NCBI GenBank assembly: GCA_026874595.1
Contig: CM049307.1
Location: 56,937,870-57,001,869 of the forward strand
DNA from: Sipunculus nudus
Lineage: Eukaryota > Annelida > Sipuncula > Golfingiida > Sipunculidae
Direction of reading: 5' to 3'
DNA: 64,000 nt
Part shown: positions 1 to 10,610 of the stretch, one piece after another
How positions within the stretch are numbered: position 1 is the stretch's first letter
How the letters are laid out: every line of letters begins with the position of its first letter
Made by a program: the position numbers and the translations under genes
The notes under the pieces: generated by a model
The model's input: only the letters and a program-made list of their open reading frames with translations
What the model was told of the DNA's origin: nothing
Databases searched by the model: none

Positions 1-72
1 TGCTCATGGTTCGCATATAAAGATGTGAGTGTCAAATTGACATCGATACGTTGTACCAGTCTGCTTTCCTCA

Positions 73-195
73 CTATCATTTTTGTGAAATTGCTTGTCTA
101 TCGAAAGTAGTTAGATAAGCTCATTCATATAAGTACTATCATTTTTATGAAATTGCTTGTCTATCGAATGTAGTTAAATAAGCTCTTATAAATGT
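73..195. repeat. Tandem duplication, 63-bp unit, two copies
   Basis: A unit starting CTATCATTTTT at 73 recurs at 136 with few differences, mainly an A/G change, AAAG/AATG and TTAGAT/TTAAAT. The second copy decays near 195. No coding sense. Confidence 0.8.
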
Positions 196-1426
196 CATCT
201 AATTGCGACCGATTGAAAAAAAGGTGTTTCTTCTATTTCAAAATTATATTAATAATGAATCTTAAAAGCAATATGCGTTAGGGGAATTGGGATTAATTTT
301 CTATAGAATAAAGTTCTCATCACATTATTTTAAAGAAAAACAATGCCACTGCGAACACAAAAGGGAAACAATATTGTCAATGACAATGGATTCTCATAGT
401 TATTGCCTTAAATTCATAAAGATTAAATGCGGTTGCTAACAAGTAGTTGCCTCTGTTTACGAGATGAGAGCAAAGCAAATCTTGGGTTGAGATGCAGTGC
501 TGAGAAACACGATTAACGATCAAAACATACAAGCCACAATGCAGTTAATGAAATAAGAACATTTGGCCTCAAAGGTAGGAAATGAGTGCCTGTCCAAATT
601 TACCTCGGCTCCGTGAAGAGCAAATAGATTTAAATTAAATATGTACAAACTTAAATAGGTTAATAATTGAAAGCAACGTGTGTTCGGTGCAACAAGACCC
701 GCGACCATCAACAAAAATTTGGTTAAACAAGCAGAAGGCATGAGGTGAAAACCAAGTTGACAAACAGTCGAAACATGTTCAAAGCCACCGTCGTCCCAAG
801 AGTGCGACAGATTACAAGAACATCAAAAATTTTATAGATCTATCGGCCAGCTCAAATGGTAAGCTTTAATTAGTGCCCTATTCTTGCAAAATCTGTATCA
901 GCATCAAAGATGCCCTGGAGCGCTCGGTGAAGCACCTGGCAATGATACCACTACTACCAGTAGGCCATTTAATTTCTTCATACATTGGCATGAAAACATC
1001 TTTATTGTGTAAAGTTGCTTGGTATATTTTGCGGCATTAATTGCCCCCGAGGCCAGCTTACTACCACTTGTGTACCGGAATAAACAAACGATTTTGAAAC
1101 GAAATATTTGCAAATATTAACACGCTATTACATGAATATTATCGTATATGAAAAGGGCCATTTAAGGGAAGACGGACTTAATTAAGTGCAAAAATTTGCA
1201 ACGAATATTCCAAGATGTCATTTCATGAATGAATGGAGTTCCTTCTTTTGCGGACTGTTGTGCACGATTGCCACAAACGATACAACTGACGGGGTTTTTC
1301 TACATTTACAGAATAAATAAATGATAACTAGTGTGGGTCATTTATTTATTTAATATAGGATTAAAGAAACATATGCTGGTTTGAGTCTAATTGTGGTATT
1401 TTTTTCACATTTATCCATTTAGGGTA

Positions 1427-1428
<2 letters not shown>
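196..1428. other. AT-rich stretch, no supported gene
   Basis: Mostly AT-rich sequence without recognisable domains. A minus-strand frame at 741-604 begins with a hydrophobic leader-like peptide and meets a GAG|GTAAAT donor-like site, but nothing else supports it as an exon. Confidence 0.5.

Positions 1429-1477
<49 letters not shown>
1429..1477. repeat. (AT)n microsatellite
   Basis: About 24 uninterrupted AT dinucleotides. Confidence 0.98.
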
Positions 1478-1482
<5 letters not shown>

Positions 1483-3874
1483 CGCCCGCTTCAATTTTTA
1501 TATCCCAGCAACTATAGTTATGGGAGGGGAGATGTGATGGGTTGACTTCACACGACAGCTTATAGGCAGAGAAATGAAAGTTGGGTCCTTTAACCTAACA
1601 TATTGGAGAAACCGGGGCCTCGTTGGCAGGTTACGTTTTTCTTCGGTCCCTCGAATATATTTTTAGGAGGCCGTGAACACACTGCTCACCAGACATTTAT
1701 ATTTTTGGACTGGTTAGCCTAACTCGTGTCGTGATACGGGCCCAACCGGACGAATGAACAGCAACTGTCACGCATTCTTTTGCATTGATATAGTGGTAAA
1801 CAGCCGAAAATTTTATACATCAGACTGCAAGTTACGAAATTAAAAATTGTAAATCCTCAAACCAAACTGGAAATCTGTCTCTATGCATGGTAACGTGTAA
1901 TTTCTTGTATCGAGTTGGCTGTCATCCAATGACACGTTTTTTTAGGGATTTACTAATATGCTAGGGTAAAACGGATTTTTTTTTTTTCACACATGGAAGA
2001 TGTTTTTAAAAAAGTATATGAAACTATGAAAGCTAACGGTTTGTCTGGTTTATGTCCAGTAACAGCGTACTTAAACAACATGAGACGTCAAAATGATGTT
2101 AATATTTGCATCCTAATAGTGCCTTACAGTGAGGCCCCCTTTGGAAGACGTAAAGGCATTCTGTCACTATAGTGTGGGTCGTAGACTCTCTAATGCCAGA
2201 GGGCCGAAATGGCGCTCACCCGATGACAGACTTTCACTACACGTGTGTGAAAAAAAAATGCCATGGCTGGTGTGATACATGCAAGGCCTTGAGGCAAGTC
2301 CCGGATTAATCCTGAAATCATGGCCTGATTTATGGCTACATCAGTGCAGTCACTGTCAGAACATACAGATGACACTGCTTGAGATGCTGAGCCACCTGCC
2401 TCATGTGTCACTGGGAGGAAACCCCGTCGATATGACCGCGCGTGGGTGAGATTCGCTTTTTGTCAAGAATTCCTCACTCCTTTGAGCTTTTGCCTTTTGA
2501 AACTGCCGGCATGAGTACACGTATTTCTTGCCAATACGCCTCGTCAAGTTGCATTGTGCCTGGAAGCGATGGGCCACAAAAGTCAGATTCCTTCGCAGTG
2601 AGAAAAGGCGTGTATTCACTCGTTGTTAATTGCCTGCTAGCCATATATGAAAGTCACACTTATCGTGAACATTTCAACTGTTTATTTTTTTCACTACCTG
2701 AATTTTTCTAACAGCCGTATGATTTAAAAATTGAAGAAAACAAATAATAATAAAATGCAGTGTCCGTTCAAAAGGGTTCCAGGGTATGTGGACCCTTATT
2801 TCAGGCGCCACAACCTTTTCAAGGAAGTCATAGTCAGAGCCCTGAACCCTCCCCCAATAAGGTTATCTCAGTTCTCCCGAGTAGCACCAACCTAAAAAAA
2901 TCATGGATCTGTACCTCTAATGATAGCGAAAGAAAAAAGAGAGGAAGACCAAATCAATTGCGACAATAAAATGCCCGCAGGGCGTGCTAACGGGACGAGT
3001 TCAGTGTTCACCCTGAATGTGGTGATTGCGTTGAACCGCTGCAGAATCCATGCCTATTGACCTGAATATACTTTTGACTGATGATAACTTCAACCAAACT
3101 TCCATAACGAACGTCAAAATACTCTGTGTAGTTAGAAAAAATATATGTCAATTAGTAAATGCGCCATACCGTAAACACCGGTCTCATGTAATTGGATTTT
3201 ATTAGGTTAAAGGATCTCATGGCACCTGTTCATATTATGGTGATTTTTCTCCCTTTTTTGTACATCTTATTACAGGGCTCTCAGTGCTCCAGGTCAATGT
3301 GGCCTAGATGGAGGATACCCAGTTTGACGAATCAAGGAAACTGAATTGACGACGACATAAATTGAAGCACTCAATGCGCCACTCGCTTGACAGTTATAAA
3401 TTAGACTTAAGGGCCTGATTGAATCGTGACAGCAGCTGCCCCGAAAACTGCACTGCTAGTATCTATTAATATCAAAAAGGTATTACATTACTTGCACAGA
3501 GTACGTGGTCTTAACGGGAACTGTTTACATACCAAATGTGTTAGATAAACATGCAGTATAGTGTTTTTTACTTTAAATTTAATGGTTGGTGACAATTGTG
3601 TGTTCTAAATCGTCGCCCCACTCCTGAACAGAAGTGGAACGCAGATTGCACCGTGTACTGGTGCAAAACAAAACACCTCGCAGCCGTAGAGCGAGCTTCC
3701 AACTGGTTATTCATGTTTCCTCTCTTTGTTTGGGAGTTCATGCGTAAGATCGACCACACATCTTGTTATGGTAAGCACACACACATGGGGGAAAGTAAGA
3801 CCGCGTGCTCGGTGGTTTCGCTGGAAAATTTTTCCAATCAACTAAAATGAACGAATAGTATTGTAGCTGATTTA
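1478..3874. other. No supported gene; decayed coding-like patches
   Basis: Two short patches look vaguely protein-like without a recognisable family. One is a minus-strand frame at 2411-2190 that joins in another frame to 2619-2401. The other is a 46-codon plus-strand frame from an ATG at 2755, followed in another frame by a basic KKRGRPNQ stretch resembling an AT-hook core. They may be old transposon relics. The rest shows nothing. Confidence 0.35.
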
Positions 3875-5023
3875 GGACACAGAGGTAAAAATATTTATCT
3901 CGAGATCTTGAGATAACATCTCGAGATCTCGAAATATCATCTCGAGATCTCGACATGACATCTCGTGATCTCGACATAACAACTCGAGATCTCGACATAT
4001 ACTTTCATTAAAAAATATATATATATTATGCTGCAAAAAAATAATTTATCTCGAGATCTCGAGATGTTAAGTCGAGATATTGAGATGTTACGTAAAGATC
4101 TCGAGTTAAAGTTTCAATGAAAAAAATGAGTTCACGTGGCCGTTGTACCAATAATTCGATGCTTAACTGACGCAAAGCAACACAAAGTTAAAGGGACCGA
4201 TGGGGTATAGGTTGTGCCTTTCGTTTATAGCCACGCGTTTATAATATGGATCGGGGGGGGATTTTGCAGAAGGAAAATCATGATGATCGAAATGATTAAA
4301 CCGTTGATTTATAGATATAAATCATTTATGATTAAGAAAGGTCCATCCCCCCTAACACCCCCCCCCCCCTACTCGGAACACAGTAATCATTTTTATCATA
4401 TTTTGATTTATGATGGTCAAATACATATGCCATAAAACAAACCATGAAGACAAAAAAATTGTACAACAAGCATTTTTCTATACCAAGCTCATATCTCTTT
4501 GTATTTTTAAAATAATAAGGTACCCTCAGTGCATGCATGCACACCTAAACATTTCTATTTGAGTAATTGCTCAGTCATGACATCGAATCCGCCGTTCAGG
4601 TGGAATGTTTCAGTTTCTTTAGGCTTTGACATCTTCCTAACGGATATGAATAATTAAATATTGAATTTTAAATTGAACTTTTCTTCACCTCGCCTTACCT
4701 TAGGTGAAATACAAAGATGACTGATTTTTACTGTATAATGTTGTATTACCGTTCAGTTAAACACAGTATACATGGTTTTTGTTTTTATAATTTCTGTAGT
4801 AAACACTCTTTAAGTATACTAACCCTTTTACGTTGTTTTGCTCAAAGTCAATTCAGCGTTGAATGGTTCGTACAGATGTGAAATTTTATCTCGAGATCTC
4901 AAGATATAGTGTCGACATCTCAACTTAACATCTCGAGATCTCGAGATACTTTTATTTCTGCAGCAATTGTTTTGTAAAAAAATATGTTGAGATCTCGAGA
5001 TAAATATTTTTTTTCTTGTGTCC
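3875..5023. mobile_element. Non-autonomous DNA element with TCTCGAGA subterminal palindromes
   Basis: The left end reads GGACACAGAGG, then AAATATTTATCTCGAG. The right end, reverse complemented, reads GGACACAAG, then the same AAATATTTATCTCGAG. Just inside each end are clusters of the self-complementary motif ATCTCGAGAT (3897-4000, 4048-4105 and 4885-5003). The interior has no transposase. I could not identify a convincing target-site duplication, so the exact ends are uncertain by a few bases. Known biology: palindromic subterminal arrays are typical of MITE-like derivatives. Confidence 0.7.
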
Positions 5024-6704
5024 AGCCATCGTAGAATAGCGTGAGGTAATATACAAAACTATAACTGCAAATATGTATGTACCTTTAAATAACGTTACAC
5101 TCAGAGTAAGGACTTCAAGCAACAGAAAACACGTAAAAGAAAATACCAATGATTTATTCGGATATGTATGCTGGTACAGGTGAAAGGGTGTGTTCGAATC
5201 TGACAGCGGCAGCTTTTGGTTAATCGACTTTACTCGAAGACTTTTCGTAAATAGGGAGATTTTCGGAGAGCGGAGCATTCTGATGTTGGGTGTGCCCTAG
5301 CCTAGTTTGGGACGTTAAAGGGGGTGGAAGCCTTAAATCTGAACCTGCTTAATTCAATTAATCCATCCATGAACATCGTAAACAGGGATGCCATATGCGC
5401 TATATGATCACAGTTAGTCCAGTAATTAAGGTAAAATGAGAAAAAAACAAGGCCCATGGGCGCTGCCATATTGGCTTGCTCGGCCCAGCACTGCTGACGT
5501 AACGGGAACCCTACTGTAGCAGCACAGTGATTGGCTTCAGGGCTGTAACCTCCAGCAGGGAGGCTGGTCAGTGGAGTGCCATCTGCTTGCGCAGCAGTGG
5601 TTTCTGCGCGGAGGTTTGGGTGAAGGTCATACTGGGAAAGCAGCATGGCCACTTGCTAAACAACGCGCGATCTCAGCGAAATTCAACCGTATTTGACGAG
5701 CCAGAGATATGACAGTGTGAACGAGTACTGCAAAATGACAAAAAAACATCGTCGGACGAGGATGAAAACACTGGGCGGGATTGTCATGCCTTGGATTCAT
5801 AGTCTCGACGCAGTCACTTGTTACCGACGCAATGCCGACCATGCAGGAGGTCACGCGTGTGCTACAGAGCTTAGAGAGAGGTGTCCGCGCGTCTGACTTG
5901 GCCGAAACCGGTTGTGTCATCTAACCTGCCAGCTTTACTTTGTCTGTCGGAGGCGGTGCTTCGGACGTGATTTTCCAGACACCTAATATCGAAAGTTGAA
6001 AGGAGATGGGTACCTTACATAATGACTAATAGTAACAGGTAAGACCTGAAGTGAAGGACTTTCAAATAAAACAATAATTACGATATGCGTACGATCGTCA
6101 GTACTTTACTCCTGCATATATTTTATACGAAAGCCTATTTTATATCTTTATATTTGGCCTTTTTACACCTTCTGTCTTCCCTTTTTACTTTTTTAAATTA
6201 TTTGTGCAACTATGGATATACCGGTAATGTATTGTATCATTGTATGCATGTAAATAAATATTTTTTTTATTATATTCTCCCATTTAAGTGTAACTATGAA
6301 ACTACCGCATATGAAATATGTCATATAATATTATGTATACCATACTTAAAATGAATATTCATAACTTTTAAGAGATAAGCTTCTTCATTCATGCAGCTGC
6401 AAACTTGATAAAAAGATTCTCACAAGCATGAAAAGGGAAATAAAGCAGTGAAGCTCATAGCCATATACAAATGAACTTTAATAATAGTCTTGCAGTTTTC
6501 TTGTATTCATACATTTATTAAAACTTTAAAAAGTGGCCAGTGAAATAAGGCATGTGACAAAATTTAGAAACATCTCACAGAAACATAAAAGATGTTGACC
6601 ACGACAGCAAATAAATGAACACATTTCACATTCATATTTATAATACATTTTATTTTCACATTCAAAATTGCAAATCTGTAATCACTGTGCTGTATTTGTT
6701 CCAG

Positions 6705-6870
6705 GCAGATTAGGCTATTGGCTTTCAGACAACTGCCAGCCTGGATACACATTGGCAATATCTGGGCAAGGCAAACAGAATCACTCTGCCATCAAGAAGT
6801 GCTGCAGCCAGATGCAGATCCAGATGACAAGTACCCTGGTTTCAAAGAAGTGGAGGAAGCCCTGCAATAA
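6705..6870 (+). pseudogene. P2X7-like C-terminal domain, terminal exon remnant
   Basis: A pyrimidine-rich tract and CAG acceptor end at 6704. Downstream, two overlapping frames each carry pieces of one motif set: LLAFRQLPAWIHIGN in one frame, LGKANRITLPS in the next, then PDDKYPGFKEVEEALQ and a stop back in the first. The order FRQ...W, LG..NR..LPS, then D..Y.GFK matches the cytoplasmic cysteine-rich domain of P2X7-like proteins as I remember it. The canonical Cys after LPS appears as Arg and two frameshifts are needed, so it is dead. The stop overlaps an AATAAA signal at 6866. It lies inside the Kolobok element but on the opposite strand to the THAP domain, suggesting captured host sequence or an earlier resident. 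Family assignment is moderate. Confidence 0.5.
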
Positions 6871-7825
6871 AAATAATATTATAACCATTAACCACAGAAT
6901 AGTGTTACATTCAGTGATATTTTTTTCTGATCTACCAATCAATGTTATTATTTAAATATGTTTGTCTGTGTGTCAGAAGTAACATGAATATACAACATTT
7001 ATATATTTATATTGAGAAAGTATACTCTCAGTGTTATAAGACGGTAAACTATAATTTTATGTGTGCGTGTGTATATATATATATTAATACATTTATAATA
7101 TTGATATTGTGTGCATGTCATAAGTAACATTCAAATACAGTTTTTATGTATTTATACATAAAGAAAATGACACTGAGGAGAGGTAAAAAATAGTGATTGT
7201 ATTTATACATGTTTATTATTTAATTAATAAAAAATCAATACAAAATAATGTTCACCTGTGTATAAATTGTAAATAATAAAAAGTATGTTTGATCTGGGGA
7301 GCAGACCAAGTTTCTGATTCCTGCCAGTTAATCCTTTATAAAAACGAGTGTCGAGTTTGATACTAAACGACATTTGACAAAAGTTCATGTTAACAAGGAA
7401 TATTCTAAGACTTCCCAGATACCTTTTATCTGTCCTTCCCTTTAATAATTGTTCAGATAATTTTTTTCTGAACATGAAATTCACCTTTAGAGTACAGAAT
7501 TATTTCTCACTTTTTGCAAAAGGACCGCGAAAGAATAAATCCCCCCCCCCCCGAGCGGCTGACGTGGGCAATGATGGGAACATAAGGTGAAAATATGACC
7601 GCAGCGTGTGCTAATTGCCAGGAAATTTGATAAAAAAAAAGCCTCATACAATGCTAATTTTTGAATGTCTAAAAAAAGTTTAAACATAAAAAGTTTCAGT
7701 AACTGTCGAGATCTTGTTAACTGTTATTAAGTGTTAAGAGACTGACGGCACTTGCCTGCTTTTGCTCTCGTCCGCTTGACGGCCGGGCGAGGTCAGGACC
7801 TCTGTCCACATCTTGGATCTTGTAC

Positions 7826-8135
7826 CCAAACAATGCTGTTATTGCATCATGCCTCAGCTGTTAACATCTGATACTCTTCTTGTCCGTCGTTAGTGCTGTA
7901 TTTGTTAGGTAGTCTTGAGTAAAATTTCCCATGCAGAAACCCCAGCCCTTGCCGAAAGGATGGGTGACCACTGCATGGCACCGAGTTGCCACGCCCACGG
8001 CCGATGTTGTGGAGCCTTTTCTTTAGCTAATTCCCGTTTACTCGGGTCTCTGCGGCAATTACGGGTCATGAAGAAAGCAATCCTCGTAGTGTTCACTTGA
8101 CGGTTGGAATAATCGACCGCTTGACACTGAGGCAT
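7826..8135 (-). pseudogene. THAP zinc-binding domain, decayed (Kolobok transposase N-terminus)
   Basis: Starting at an ATG at 8135 the reading is MPQCQAVDYSNRQ, then RRDPSKRELA. Frameshifts follow before FCMGNFTQDYL and finally DAITALF. This is the order of a THAP C2CH domain: Cys-x4-Cys near the start, a central basic block, Cys-x2-His-Phe, and an AVPTLF-like end. Two metal ligands are altered: the second Cys reads Tyr, and the His after FCMG reads Asn. At least two frameshifts and one stop interrupt it. THAP domains bind transposon ends in P and Kolobok elements, and its position about 300 bp inside the right end fits a transposase start. Confidence 0.75.
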
Positions 8136-8439
8136 CTTTGATTTTGTAGTTGATAATTTGAAGGATTTGACAAGGCTTTAAGTAATACACGTGCACCGGA
8201 AGTGACAGTGTTTGGGTTCCCACCGCGTCATAGTCCCGTGTTATCTCGCCTTATCACGGGGCAGTTCACGGCTGCAGAAGCTGTCATGGCAGCGCCCAGT
8301 ACTGCGCTTCTCGACTGCAATTCCATATTATTACATACACAGATTCTGATTATAACATATTTCAATGTGCCCGGGCGGCCCATCAGGTGTGACTTATTCA
8401 TATATGGGGATTAAATTGCAAGGCTTCCACCCCCTTTAA

Positions 8440-9807
8440 TTATGTCACTAGATGAAAGGCTGTGGGATAAGCACGGCTGGTCTTTCTGGAAGTAATCAAT
8501 GACATACAAATGAATTAGAATAAGGGTTGGCTGGCCTAGGGTAACACCTTGGGTTCATTATTTGATTGGCAGATGCCACACAAAGAATGTGTCGGTGAAG
8601 CGGATTTCCACACAAAATAATAATTAATAAAAGGCCACCGCCTGGACGAAGTGGCTTTTAATCATCGAAATACTGCCACTTTATCCAAGAAGGTATAGCT
8701 AGAAGATAAGAATTGACAGACAAAAGGTATAAATTCACAGTACAACATCAGTAAGGTAACCGTAGAAATAAAATATATGGAAGAGAAATTTTAAATGGTT
8801 ACCTTTCACCCGAACTTTGTAAAGATACTATGCAAAATACATCTATAGACTTTTAAGTCTATACAATAATAATATAGTTTAATTGTGCGTCATGCAAAAT
8901 AAAACACCGTAAGCCTAAGAAAAAAGGAATCATTTAGAATCTCTTCAAAATCGAAAATAGTTCAATTTTTGTTAAAATTACATTGAGACTATTTTGATTG
9001 ACATAAGGCTTGCCAAAAAAGAGTAGGAGTTTTGGGAAAAAAAGGGTTTTCGACGAAATAACGTAGCGGAAGTCATGAGCGCGAACGACCCCTGTTTTCA
9101 ACCTAAAATTCAGAGAAATAGAGCAACACACAGCACCGATAAACAGCGCCTATTTTATATAATAACACATTTTTAACTAACCTAGATATATTAATATACA
9201 TTTTCAGCCATGAATGTACCAGCATATACATACCTCCATTTCTCCCCTAATTCAGAATGAAGAAAAAATTACTGCGCATATTACATATACCTGAATTGGC
9301 ACATACACGGACGATCCACATACATGTGTATAGGTAGAAAATGGTTTAGACAATAACACACAATAACTCCATTCTTGTCTTACTGCACTCCTTCACAGGA
9401 TAGTAATACAATAAATTAAAACCTTTTAGAGTTCTTGCAAAAAAAAAGTGCTACTTCACCTTTAAAACTTTTTAAAAAAGAAATTTGGAATACAGTGCAT
9501 TTAGTTGATCTGAATTTCGTCCACTCCGCCTTAATATCCTGGATTCGACGCTTTGCAGAATTTAAACAGCTTGAATAACTTCCACTCGTGATTATCAGGA
9601 TTGATGATCAGAGCCCGACGTCACGTGACCAAATGATGCGCCACGAGATAATTCGACCGGGCAGACATGATTTCCCAAGTCTCGTCAATTATATCTTATC
9701 CTTTAAAGGATTCGTCTGATGTTAGAAATGGCGCGTCAGGCTAAAAGTGAGACTCATCCCAATTCACCTTCAAATTAAGATGTCTCAAAACTAATATAAT
9801 ATCTAAA

Positions 9808-9810
<3 letters not shown>
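8440..9810. other. AT-rich stretch, nothing recognised
   Basis: No domain, splice-bounded exon or repeat structure was recognised. There are scattered homopolymer runs. Confidence 0.5.

Positions 9811-9843
<33 letters not shown>
9811..9843. repeat. (AT)n microsatellite
   Basis: Uninterrupted AT dinucleotides. Confidence 0.97.
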
Positions 9844-9845
<2 letters not shown>

Positions 9846-9948
9846 GTCCTATTATTTATAGGGTATCGAGTTTTCAATGTTCGGGGAAAATAAACGTATT
9901 AAAATGCCTCGATGTGATTTTCACAAACAAACACATGCAAAAAATCCC

Positions 9949-9971
9949 GAGAGAGAGAGAGAGAGAGAGAG
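9949..9971. repeat. (GA)n microsatellite
   Basis: About eleven GA dinucleotides. Confidence 0.95.
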
Positions 9972-10396
9972 CTAAAGACAGTTAAGTTTACATTTTACCG
10001 TTATGGTTTAAAACAATTTACATTATTTACTTAAGGTACATTTGTTTAGAAAACTTCCGAAACGTCCTGTTATAAACGTCTGAGCATATTTATCTGCAGG
10101 CTTTTTTAAACATGATACATATCTCAGTGTTAACAAGCAGAAAAGTCACAAAACGTCCTTTCCGAAAATCTGGTTCATCTGAGTGTCATTGATGTCCATG
10201 TTGAATGTGTTACGATTATTGTTGCACCCCCACATGTTATAAACAAATGGGTATGATCAAAACGAAACGCCTGTATGCGGTTGCATTTGCGTGTTCTGGC
10301 TATTTTTACAACAAGGTTTAAGCGATTATCTTCACTTGATACATGCACGTGAAATACCAGATTAGGCCCATTGAAAAGGTGACACCATAAATTTTG

Positions 10397-10514
10397 TAGT
10401 GGTTCCATTACATGTAGATTCATTTACGATCATCTAACCTGAGACACAAACAAAATAGTGGTTCCATTACATGTAGATTCATTTACGATCATCTAACCTG
10501 AGACACAAACAAAA
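10397..10514. repeat. Perfect 59-bp tandem duplication
   Basis: The unit starting TAGTGGTTCCATTACATG at 10397 is repeated at 10456 with no visible differences. This implies a very recent duplication or an assembly artefact. Confidence 0.95.
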
Positions 10515-10610
10515 ACACATAGGTTCCGCGAATCCAAAAACGAATGCAGGTTTTGCATGTAAATTCACAGTCGTGTACTAGCTCTCGCAGTCGATTTTTT
10601 TAGCTCTTGA

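Larger units (their letters stand above)
5315..8439 (-). mobile_element. Kolobok-type DNA transposon, decayed, TTAA target site
   Basis: The ends are perfect 16-bp inverted repeats, AGGGGGTGGAAGCCTT at 5319 and its complement ending at 8435. Each is flanked by TTAA (5315-5318 and 8436-8439), the target duplicated by Kolobok and piggyBac elements. piggyBac ends usually begin CCY, unlike these. A decayed THAP domain reads leftward from 8135, close to the right end, as expected for the start of a Kolobok transposase. A second similarity near both ends (GGGCGCTGCCAT at 5459 and inverted at 8285) may be subterminal. The catalytic core was not recognised; stops and frameshifts are frequent, so it is almost certainly inactive. 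The centre carries an unrelated plus-strand exon remnant, described separately. Confidence 0.85.

Noticed and set aside
604-741. Signal-peptide-like minus-strand start with a GAG|GTAAAT donor
   Set aside because: The second half is an AT-driven Leu/Tyr/Phe run, and no partner exon or homology was recognised.
3738-3998. Minus-strand frame with repeated MSRSRD
   Set aside because: Produced by the ATCTCGAGAT palindrome cluster of the MITE at 3875-5023.
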